Below are positions 1-5,496 of a stretch of DNA of 5,496 bases, piece by piece; position 1 is the first letter of the stretch, and the number at the start of each line of letters is the position of its first letter. The stretch comes from Patescibacteria group bacterium (GTDB lineage: Bacteria > Patescibacteriota > Dojkabacteria > SC72). Position numbers and translations under genes: made by a program. The stretch is taken from positions 1 through 5,496 of the forward strand of contig JAHISI010000006.1 in assembly GCA_018818345.1 (NCBI GenBank), written 5' to 3'. Under the pieces are notes generated by a model. The model worked only from the letters and a program-made list of their open reading frames with translations. It was not told the DNA's origin and made no database searches.

Positions 1-1867
1 ATTGGTCGGGCATCTCAACTTCAACTTTCATGACAGGTTCCAAAAGCACAGGGTTTGCAGATCTACATCCATCTTTGAATGCCATAGATCCAGCAATCTT
101 AAATGCTGATTCTGAGGAGTCCACTTCATGGTATGAACCATCAAATACTGTAACTTTAACATCCACTACTGGATATCCAGCTACAACACCTGACTTCATA
201 GCTTCTTCAACACCCTTCTGAATAGGTGCAATATATTCTCTAGGAATCGATCCACCTTTGATTTCATTGAAGAATTCAAATCCTTTTCCAACTTCATTAG
301 GTTCAAGTTTCAACCAACAGTGACCATATTGTCCTTTACCACCAGACTGCTTAACATATCTACCCTCAGCTCTTTCATTTACTTTTCGAATAGTTTCTCT
401 GTAAGCTACTTGTGGTTTACCGACATTCGCTACAACATTGAATTCTCTCTTTAATCTATCAACGATAATTTCCAAATGTAATTCACCCATTCCAGAGATA
501 ATGGTTTGTCCGGTTTCCTGGTTTGTACTAACTCTGAATGTTGGATCTTCTTTTACAAGTCTTCCCAATGCATCTGTAAGTTTTTCTTCATCAGATTTAG
601 TAGCAGGCTCAATAGCTTCAGATACAACTGGTTCTGCAAATGTAATCTTTTCTAAAATTACTGGTTTTGCTTCATCACAAAGAGTATCTCCTGTTGTGGA
701 ATCCTTAAGTCCTACAATTGCACCAATATCTCCTGCTTTTAAGAATGGAACTTCTTCTCTATCATCTGCATGCATCAATACCAACCTACTCACTCTTTCT
801 CTAATGTTCCTTGTTGAGTTCAATACATATGAACCCGCTTCAACTTTTCCAGAATAGACCCTAAAGTATGATAATGTTCCGATATGTGGATCATTAACAA
901 TTTTGAAGACCAAAGATGAGAATGGTTCCTCTTCATTTGCATGTCTCTCAACCTCTTCTCCTGTTTTTGGATGTACACCCTTTACAGAAGCAATGTCGAC
1001 TGGAGAAGGAAGACACAAGGTAATATAGTCTAACAATGTTTTTGCCATTGCAGATCTAGAATCTCCTCCCAATACTGGGAATACTTTCAATGCAAGTGTC
1101 CCTTTTCTTAATGCTGCATAAAGTTCTTCAGTAGTTAATTCTTCTCCTTCAAAATACTTGCTCATTAGTGCATCATCTTGTTCTGCTAATACTTCAAGTA
1201 AAAGTTCTCGATGACTTGCAACTGTGTCCTTCATATCATCGGGGATAGGGACTTCAACCAAATCAGGGGTGTCTATACCATCATATGTATATGCTTTCAT
1301 CTTGATAAGGTCTATGTATCCATGTAATTGTTGTTCTTTTCCAATTGGCAATGTAACTGCAACGGCTTTGTTACTTAATCTAGTTCTAATAGTTTGGAAA
1401 CTATGTTCAAAGTCACCACCAATTAAGTTGATCTTATTCATAAAACAGATTCTTGGAACACCGTATTTATTTGCTTGTCTCCAAACTGTTTCAGATTGTG
1501 GTTCTACACCTTTTCTTCCATCGAAGATTACAGCTGCGCCATCTAAGACACGAAGTGATCTTTCAACCTCAGCAGTAAAATCTACATGACCTGGAGTATC
1601 AATAATGTTTATTCTGTGTCGTTTGTTCATATAGTCCCAGAAACATGTAACAGCTGCGGACATAATTGTAATACCTCTTTCCTGTTCTTGTACCATGAAG
1701 TCAGTAGTTGCAGCTCCATCATGGACTTCTCCGATTTTATGTACCTGTCCAGTGAAATACAAAAGCCTTTCTGTAGTTGTAGTTTTTCCAGCATCGATGT
1801 GAGCAATGATTCCGATATTTCGGATTTGCTCCATAGGCATTTTGATATTATATGTAGATTTGTCCAT
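1..1867 (-). CDS. fusA: Translation elongation factor G (EF-G), 3' end beyond the window
   Basis: EF-G is the cytoplasmic GTPase that drives tRNA-mRNA translocation on the ribosome and, with ribosome recycling factor, splits ribosomes after termination. The visible 622 codons, of about 700 usual in the family, have no internal stop. G1 AHIDAGKTT lies at residues 22-30, switch I RGITI at 64-68, and G3 DTPGHVDF at 90-97 with catalytic His94. Domain III SGMGELHLEI is at 458-467. Domain IV GGKGQYGH is at 509-516, and its tip DGSYHEVDSSE is at 576-586. Domain V has only begun when the window ends. Oddities: G4 reads NKIN (144-147) instead of NKxD, and the G5 loop is GGDSRSAMA (267-275) instead of the usual CGSAFKNKG type. 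No Shine-Dalgarno precedes Met1, Met10 or Met12. Met1 (1867) is chosen as the longest form, but Met10 (1840) sits 6 bases after a perfect TATAAT. Identity as EF-G is certain; whether this is the main copy or a paralogue cannot be seen. Confidence 0.97.
   Translation of the reverse strand, partial: MDKSTYNIKMPMEQIRNIGIIAHIDAGKTTTTERLLYFTGQVHKIGEVHDGAATTDFMVQEQERGITIMSAAVTCFWDYMNKRHRINIIDTPGHVDFTAEVERSLRVLDGAAVIFDGRKGVEPQSETVWRQANKYGVPRICFMNKINLIGGDFEHSFQTIRTRLSNKAVAVTLPIGKEQQLHGYIDLIKMKAYTYDGIDTPDLVEVPIPDDMKDTVASHRELLLEVLAEQDDALMSKYFEGEELTTEELYAALRKGTLALKVFPVLGGDSRSAMAKTLLDYITLCLPSPVDIASVKGVHPKTGEEVERHANEEEPFSSLVFKIVNDPHIGTLSYFRVYSGKVEAGSYVLNSTRNIRERVSRLVLMHADDREEVPFLKAGDIGAIVGLKDSTTGDTLCDEAKPVILEKITFAEPVVSEAIEPATKSDEEKLTDALGRLVKEDPTFRVSTNQETGQTIISGMGELHLEIIVDRLKREFNVVANVGKPQVAYRETIRKVNERAEGRYVKQSGGKGQYGHCWLKLEPNEVGKGFEFFNEIKGGSIPREYIAPIQKGVEEAMKSGVVAGYPVVDVKVTVFDGSYHEVDSSESAFKIAGSMAFKDGCRSANPVLLEPVMKVEVEMPDQ
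1847..1852 (-). promoter_or_regulatory. Possible internal -10 for a leaderless fusA start at Met10
   Basis: A perfect TATAAT on the minus strand is followed by 6 bases and then the ATG of fusA codon 10 (1840), so transcription would begin at or next to that ATG. The spacing equals that of the TATATT box before the TPR gene. There is no upstream TG and no convincing -35, and TATAAT is common by chance in AT-rich DNA, so this is weak evidence for the shorter start. Confidence 0.25.
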
Positions 1868-1924
1868 AAAAGTATTAATTAAGTTAACAGTTACAAAAAG
1901 AAAGTTTACACTCTCGCAGTTGCG

Positions 1925-1954
1925 ATTATATCAGAACTATTCAACACTAGACAA
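1925..1954 (-). promoter_or_regulatory. Probable fusA promoter with extended -10
   Basis: On the minus strand TTGTCT (1954-1949, four of six matches to TTGACA) is followed after 18 bases by a perfect TATAAT (1930-1925), with a TG motif one base upstream giving TGATATAAT. Transcription would start near 1918, about 50 bases before fusA Met1. The -35 and most of the spacer lie inside the end of the TPR gene, so fusA can be expressed independently of it. The initial transcribed region and -10 edge overlap a small palindrome (TCGCA-gt-TGCGA, 1914-1925) that could be an operator, though it is too short to assert. Confidence 0.6.
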
Positions 1955-3394
1955 CAGTCTTGTTGCATCATCTGTTATATCGTTGCCTAAATCATACTCA
2001 ATAGCCTTCTTGAAAGAGTCAGTTGCTTCTGTTGCTTGACCTTGCTCAAACTGTAATCTTCCTAGTAAAAAGTAATATTTTGCATTGTATCTATCCATGG
2101 ACAAGAGTTCATCGAGGACTTTTGTAATCTCCGTTATATCACCATTTTGATCCAAAAGCGCCTTAGCATTCCAGTATAGATATTCTAATTTATCACTATC
2201 TCCTGGGTTCGTTTTCCCTAGCAGATCAATGTAATAGTTGATCTTATCTACATTATTCAAAGCGTAGTTTATCTTTATACCCCAGATATAGACATATGGA
2301 GCTTTGACATTTTTAACAACATTCTTTAATAGTTCGTCTGCTTTTAATGTAAGATTATTTGTAAGAAGAATATCGAAATACTCATTAGCTAAGTCATATG
2401 AGAGATCTTTTCCTTGATAACCAACCGCCTTTGCATAGTTGCTAATTGCATTATTCAATTCATTTTTCCCCATATACGCTCTTGCTTTAGCCCACAAGAT
2501 ATCGTCCTCCATGCCACCCAAAGTAACTGCTTTATCTAATTCCACCAATGCCTTATCATATTCACCCATCTCAAGATATGCCCTTCCCAAGAAATATACA
2601 CCTTCTATATATTCCACTATTTCGGATTCCATTGGTTCTAAAACTGCTACTGCAAGTGCTGGATATCCATTATTTATATATATTCTCGAGAGTTTTGTAG
2701 CGTTAAACTTTGTATCGGTATTTAAAGAGCTTAATACTGATGCAAACTCGTCATAATATGCTTTCCATTTTTCTGTAGAAGATACACTTCCGACAGTACT
2801 CTTTGCCATTTCAATATCTGAACTTGACTGTATATATGAAAGTAAAAGCGTAGCCTCAGAGAGATTATCGTTCTCGTACAAGTCTTTTCCAAATTGCTTT
2901 GCTGCATTATCTATATCTCCCTTTTTAAGATATACCTTCCCAATTATTAGTTCTAATTCTTGATTACTCACACCAACTCCCTGTCCTTTTTTAAATGTCT
3001 CAAGCGCTTTGTCGTAATCAGCATCATTGTAGTAAGCATTCCCTACAAGTGTATACAAAATTGCTTGGTCAGCATTTTTAATCTTCTGCGCTGATTTCTC
3101 AAGAATTGCCAAAGCATCATCATTTCTTCCCTTTTCTATCAAGATTGTTAAAATCCCATCAAAGGCTTCCACTCTTGAAGGAATCATATCCGCTGCTTCA
3201 TAGTAGTAGGTCATTGCTGTTGAATATTCTCTACTGTAATACATAGTTTCCGCTTCTTGCATCTTTGCATCATATGACGCATTTTCGGCACTGGTAACAC
3301 GGTTAGTTATGAAATACCATGCAGCAAGGCCACCAATTACCAATATTAGTACGATCCAAGGGATGAGTTTTTTGAAGGTTATGGCAGTTTTCAT
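1937..3394 (-). CDS. Membrane-anchored TPR-repeat protein of unknown specific role
   Basis: A 485-residue protein. A lysine-bearing N-terminus (TFKKL) precedes one hydrophobic segment at about residues 11-29, then a long soluble part. By the positive-inside rule the repeats should face outward, as a signal-anchor protein. Helical TPR-type repeats are clear at about 39-72 (AETMYYSREYSTAMTYYYEA), 75-105, 110-140 (LVGNAYYNDADYDKALETF), 146-176, 262-294 (FLGRAYLEMGEYDKALVELD), 297-330 and 436-468 (FLLGRLQFEQGQATEATDSF). The stretch between about 185 and 260 and that between 335 and 430 are more degenerate. TPRs are protein-binding scaffolds; no catalytic motif is present. It lies upstream of fusA in the same direction (69-base gap) and is divergent from the cell-wall protein gene, with which it shares a 58-base promoter region. 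I infer an envelope scaffold or assembly role; the partner is unknown. The start ATG is supported by the -10 box whose predicted transcription start falls on it. It ends in TAG. Confidence 0.88.
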   Translation of the reverse strand: MKTAITFKKLIPWIVLILVIGGLAAWYFITNRVTSAENASYDAKMQEAETMYYSREYSTAMTYYYEAADMIPSRVEAFDGILTILIEKGRNDDALAILEKSAQKIKNADQAILYTLVGNAYYNDADYDKALETFKKGQGVGVSNQELELIIGKVYLKKGDIDNAAKQFGKDLYENDNLSEATLLLSYIQSSSDIEMAKSTVGSVSSTEKWKAYYDEFASVLSSLNTDTKFNATKLSRIYINNGYPALAVAVLEPMESEIVEYIEGVYFLGRAYLEMGEYDKALVELDKAVTLGGMEDDILWAKARAYMGKNELNNAISNYAKAVGYQGKDLSYDLANEYFDILLTNNLTLKADELLKNVVKNVKAPYVYIWGIKINYALNNVDKINYYIDLLGKTNPGDSDKLEYLYWNAKALLDQNGDITEITKVLDELLSMDRYNAKYYFLLGRLQFEQGQATEATDSFKKAIEYDLGNDITDDATRLLSSVE

Positions 3395-3400
3395 AATTTG

Positions 3401-3409
3401 AATATATCA
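3401..3409 (-). promoter_or_regulatory. Extended -10 of the TPR gene, predicting a leaderless mRNA
   Basis: The minus strand reads TGATATATT (TG one base before TATATT, five of six matches to TATAAT), then 6 bases, then the TPR gene ATG at 3394. The expected transcription start, about 7 bases after the -10, coincides with the A of that ATG. No recognisable -35 stands 16-18 bases upstream, as is usual when the TG extension is present. No Shine-Dalgarno could fit. Confidence 0.55.
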
Positions 3410-3450
3410 CAAACATAAACCCCAAGCCATAGGGAAACTAAAATGTGATA
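3405..3450. repeat. Perfect 7-bp inverted repeat framing the divergent promoters
   Basis: TATCACA at 3405-3411 is matched by its exact reverse complement TGTGATA at 3444-3450, separated by 32 bases. Each arm covers the TG extension and start of the -10 box of one divergent gene, so the symmetry probably reflects two promoters of the same type facing outward. A shared regulator binding both arms is possible but not shown. The spacer contains the short C-rich/G-rich stretch CCCCAAGCCATAGGG (3420-3434). Confidence 0.55.
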
Positions 3451-3454
3451 AAAT
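3446..3454 (+). promoter_or_regulatory. Extended -10 of the DUF348-G5-lysozyme gene
   Basis: The plus strand reads TGATAAAAT: TG, one base, then TAAAAT (five of six matches to TATAAT). The box overlaps the first in-frame ATG (3453). The predicted transcription start is near 3461, after that ATG and only a few bases before the second in-frame ATG at 3465. If this promoter is real, the protein is made from Met5 on a nearly leaderless mRNA. No convincing -35 is seen. Confidence 0.5.
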
Positions 3455-4388
3455 GAATCTACTTATGAAACTAGCAAGAGTTTTGACCATTATATTTAGT
3501 CTCGGTATATTTCTTTTACTTAACAATTTTGATAAAAGATATTACCAACCAAGTCTCCCAGTGTTGGATTCTAATTGGACTAATCTCGTCTTTGGTGTAG
3601 ATAGTGACAAGTCTATAGAAGAACTAAGCACAAAATATATTACTGTAGATAACGACGGAGATATTCAACATTTTCTGACTACCGCTCCCACCCCTATTGA
3701 TGCGCTAATTGAGAATGGTTATTCCGTTAGCAATATGAACCGCGTAATTACGACATCCCCTTTAAATGTGCTTACTAATAATGCGTACATAATACTTCAA
3801 ACATATCGAACCATAATCGAGGATATTACTATCTCTGTTCCATTTGAACGAATTACCCAAGGTACAACATTATGTCAAAATTTAAGTAAAAAAATTGTGA
3901 GTCAACAAGGAGTACTTGGGGTAATGACACAAACTTTTAAAAAGACCTATGAGGGTGGAGATTTAGTTGCTTCCGAGATTGTTGAGGAGAATCTTTTAAA
4001 AGACCCTGTAAAAGAGATTGTCATACTAGAAGGACCTGATGATAATCCAAATCAAGTTCCCCAGATTGGTTACAACTGTACATATTGGGAATCATATATT
4101 GATAATAATGTGTCCGCCTCTGCTGAAGAAAAACAATGGCTTAAATTTACAATGCGATGGGAATCTGGATGTAATGGAGAAAGCAACAAGGGATATTACA
4201 AAGGATTATTCCAATGGGACCCATGTCTTTGGTATGAGCAATTCCCAAATGATAATATTTTTGATGGCAAAAAACAGATTCAAAGAACGCTCGCAAAACT
4301 TAGAGCTGGTGCTCGACCTCAATACATGTGGCCGGCTGTTTACAAAAAATATGTAGCTAAATATGGAGAATTAAGTTGGCTTAAATAG
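3453..4388 (+). CDS. Anchored or secreted DUF348-G5-lysozyme-fold protein (RpfB/YabE-like)
   Basis: A 311-residue protein with three recognisable parts after a signal peptide or anchor (about residues 6-25, LARVLTIIFSLGIFLLL). Residues about 60-117 resemble the DUF348 domain of RpfB and YabE (KYITVDNDGD..., ALIENGYSV). Residues about 120-193 fit a G5 domain: VPFERITQGTTL, then KKTYEGGDLVASEIVEEN and PVKEIVILEG. Residues about 223-304 match the Rpf/soluble lytic transglycosylase lysozyme fold: RWESGC with likely catalytic Glu237, then GYYKGLFQW (248-255) and a QIQRTLAKLRAGARPQYMWP segment (275-294). The family cleaves peptidoglycan glycan strands, and G5/DUF348 are thought to aid wall binding. 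Cys240 and Cys258 could form a disulfide. Order and content mirror actinobacterial RpfB in a shorter form. Start: Met1 is the longest, but Met5 (3465) is favoured by the -10 box lying over Met1; neither has a Shine-Dalgarno. It ends in TAG two bases from the opposing helicase gene. Confidence 0.82.
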   Translation: MNLLMKLARVLTIIFSLGIFLLLNNFDKRYYQPSLPVLDSNWTNLVFGVDSDKSIEELSTKYITVDNDGDIQHFLTTAPTPIDALIENGYSVSNMNRVITTSPLNVLTNNAYIILQTYRTIIEDITISVPFERITQGTTLCQNLSKKIVSQQGVLGVMTQTFKKTYEGGDLVASEIVEENLLKDPVKEIVILEGPDDNPNQVPQIGYNCTYWESYIDNNVSASAEEKQWLKFTMRWESGCNGESNKGYYKGLFQWDPCLWYEQFPNDNIFDGKKQIQRTLAKLRAGARPQYMWPAVYKKYVAKYGELSWLK

Positions 4389-4390
4389 CC

Positions 4391-5496
4391 CTATGCATTC
4401 CAACTAAAGTATTCACATATTTCCTGTGGTATCTCACCTAAAAATCTCGATGGTATCTGAGATGTAAAACCCTCTCGTGTTAATCTTGTTTCAGCGAAGG
4501 TTAATGTTAGCTTTTGCTTTGCTCTAGTAATACCTACATAGCACAGTCTTCGCTCTTCTTCTAACTCACTTTCATCTGTAAATGCTCTCGAATGTGGAAG
4601 CAATCCTTCTTCCATTCCAATTACAAATACATAGTCAAATTCCAATCCTTTTGAAGAATGTAGTGTCATTAGATTTACATACGATCCACTACCGTCTTGA
4701 TTCTTGTCTTGTTCTTGTTCAATCAGATTGATCTCATTCAAGAACATTTCCAAACTTTTTTCTGGGTATTTCTTAACATATTGGTATGCAACATTCTTGA
4801 GCTCAGTAACGTTTTCTTTTTTCATTTGTGCTTGATCTGTTCCATCATCAAACCATTGAATATAGTTAGTTTTTTCCAAAATTATATCTATGATATCTAA
4901 CAGATTCTTCTTACGTGCTTCAACATACAGATATCCAAATGTAGATATTAGAGATGCAAATTTCGCAAGTTCACCTGACACCTCATTTACTCTATTCAAC
5001 AATCCTCCTCCCAAATCAATAATTGCTTGGCTTTCTGGGTGTCCTAACGCATAGGCACTTACCAGCAGTTCTCCTATTGAGCAATCTGCCTGTCTTGCCA
5101 AATCATGTAAAGCAGCGACTGTCTTTGGTCCTATCTTTCTACTTGGGACATTGATTATTCTTCCCAAACTGAGTTCATCCTTAATGTTGTACAAGAATCT
5201 CAGATAACTAATAACATCTTTGATTTCTTTTCGCTCATAGAATCTAAAACCTCCAACAAGCTTGTAAGGAATTCCTGCTTTAAGTAAGGCTTCTTCAATT
5301 GCTCGAGATTGATAGTTGGTTCTGTAAAGGATAGCTACATTTGACAATGGGATATGCATATCTCTCATATGTCTAATCTTCTCCGTCACATACTCTGATT
5401 CATCTTCCTGATCTCTAGCCTGATATACAGATATGTTTTCTCCGTCATCGTTGGCTGTCCACAATTTCTTACCGACTCTTTTGTTGTTTTGTTGTA
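4391..5496 (-). CDS. uvrD: UvrD/PcrA/Rep-family superfamily 1 DNA helicase, C-terminal half
   Basis: These enzymes are ATP-driven 3'-5' DNA translocases used in nucleotide excision and mismatch repair, replication restart and stripping RecA filaments. The window holds 367 codons, open to its right edge, so the N-terminal half with Walker A (about 300 residues) lies outside. A TTG at 5464 should not be taken as the start, since the conserved segment before it (RVGKKLWT) continues upstream in frame. Numbered from the first full codon: motif IV LYRTNYQSR at about 56-64, GGFRFYERKEIKDVISYLR at about 81-99, motif V LMTLHSSKGLEFD at about 275-287, and motif VI EERRLCYVGITRAKQK with the arginine finger at about 324. 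The 2B domain between them is complete. The protein stops only 12 residues after FLGEIP, where PcrA and UvrD usually carry a further tail of several dozen residues ending in a Tudor-like domain. Whether it is UvrD, PcrA or Rep cannot be settled from this half. It ends in TAG. Confidence 0.95.
   Translation of the reverse strand, partial: QQNNKRVGKKLWTANDDGENISVYQARDQEDESEYVTEKIRHMRDMHIPLSNVAILYRTNYQSRAIEEALLKAGIPYKLVGGFRFYERKEIKDVISYLRFLYNIKDELSLGRIINVPSRKIGPKTVAALHDLARQADCSIGELLVSAYALGHPESQAIIDLGGGLLNRVNEVSGELAKFASLISTFGYLYVEARKKNLLDIIDIILEKTNYIQWFDDGTDQAQMKKENVTELKNVAYQYVKKYPEKSLEMFLNEINLIEQEQDKNQDGSGSYVNLMTLHSSKGLEFDYVFVIGMEEGLLPHSRAFTDESELEEERRLCYVGITRAKQKLTLTFAETRLTREGFTSQIPSRFLGEIPQEICEYFSWNA

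Noticed and set aside
438..857. 139-codon plus-strand open frame over fusA
   Set aside because: It is antisense to a conserved part of EF-G domains II and III; the low-complexity Ser/Thr-rich product is typical of a shadow frame.
1914..1925. Palindrome TCGCA-gt-TGCGA near the fusA transcription start
   Set aside because: Five-base arms with a 2-base centre are too short to call a hairpin or a named operator; mentioned only as a possible site.
1224..2039. Three overlapping plus-strand open frames (1224-1589, 1586-1882, 1806-2039)
   Set aside because: They lie opposite the EF-G G domain and the TPR gene end, overlap each other, and encode nothing recognisable.
2439..2756. 105-codon plus-strand open frame inside the TPR gene
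   Set aside because: Antisense shadow of clear TPR repeats; no promoter or start signal.
3420..3434. CCC...GGG mini-hairpin in the divergent region
   Set aside because: Only 3 pairs would form and no T-run follows; not a terminator or riboswitch.
4039..4356. 105-codon open frame within the wall-protein gene in another frame
   Set aside because: It overlaps the conserved lysozyme-fold coding region on the same strand, where the real frame shows ESG and GYYKGLFQW motifs.
4697..4900. 67-codon plus-strand open frame opposite the helicase
   Set aside because: Hydrophobic Phe/Leu/Ile-rich shadow of the 2B domain on the other strand.
5462..5464. TTG as the start codon of the helicase
   Set aside because: The frame stays open to the window edge and the residues before it continue the family consensus into LWT, so this is an internal leucine.

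Overview
The window is AT-rich, tightly packed bacterial chromosome carrying four protein genes and no RNA genes, insertion sequences or CRISPR. Everything reads in the standard code: tryptophan is TGG and there are no in-frame TGA codons. None of the visible start codons has a Shine-Dalgarno sequence. Instead, extended -10 boxes of the form TGA-TATAAT lie just upstream of or on the start codons, which points to leaderless or near-leaderless mRNAs. AT richness, small gaps, a minimal helicase C-terminus and an envelope protein of the Rpf/G5 type would fit a reduced, Gram-positive-like or Candidate Phyla Radiation (Patescibacteria) bacterium. That assignment is an inference; the sequence alone does not prove it.

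Layout. (1) 1-1867, minus strand: translation elongation factor G, cut by the left edge so that most of domain V is missing. (2) 1937-3394, minus strand: a membrane-anchored TPR protein upstream of fusA in the same direction, with a good promoter for fusA inside its 3' end. (3) 3395-3452: a 58-base divergent promoter region with two facing extended -10 boxes inside a perfect 7-bp inverted repeat. (4) 3453-4388, plus strand: a secreted or anchored cell-wall protein with a DUF348-like domain, a G5 domain and an Rpf/lytic-transglycosylase-like lysozyme fold. (5) 4391-5496, minus strand: the C-terminal half of a UvrD/PcrA/Rep superfamily 1 helicase, cut by the right edge and convergent with gene 4 across only 2 bases.

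How the genes relate. The two middle genes both appear to act outside the cytoplasmic membrane and share a symmetric bidirectional promoter, so joint expression in envelope growth or cell-wall remodelling is a reasonable inference. EF-G and the helicase are housekeeping genes.

The most unusual observation is in EF-G. Its catalytic motifs G1, G2 and G3 are intact, but both guanine-recognition loops differ from the family pattern: NKxD reads NKIN, and the CGSAFKNKG-type G5 loop reads GGDSRSAMA. I see no obvious new defence or mobile system here.
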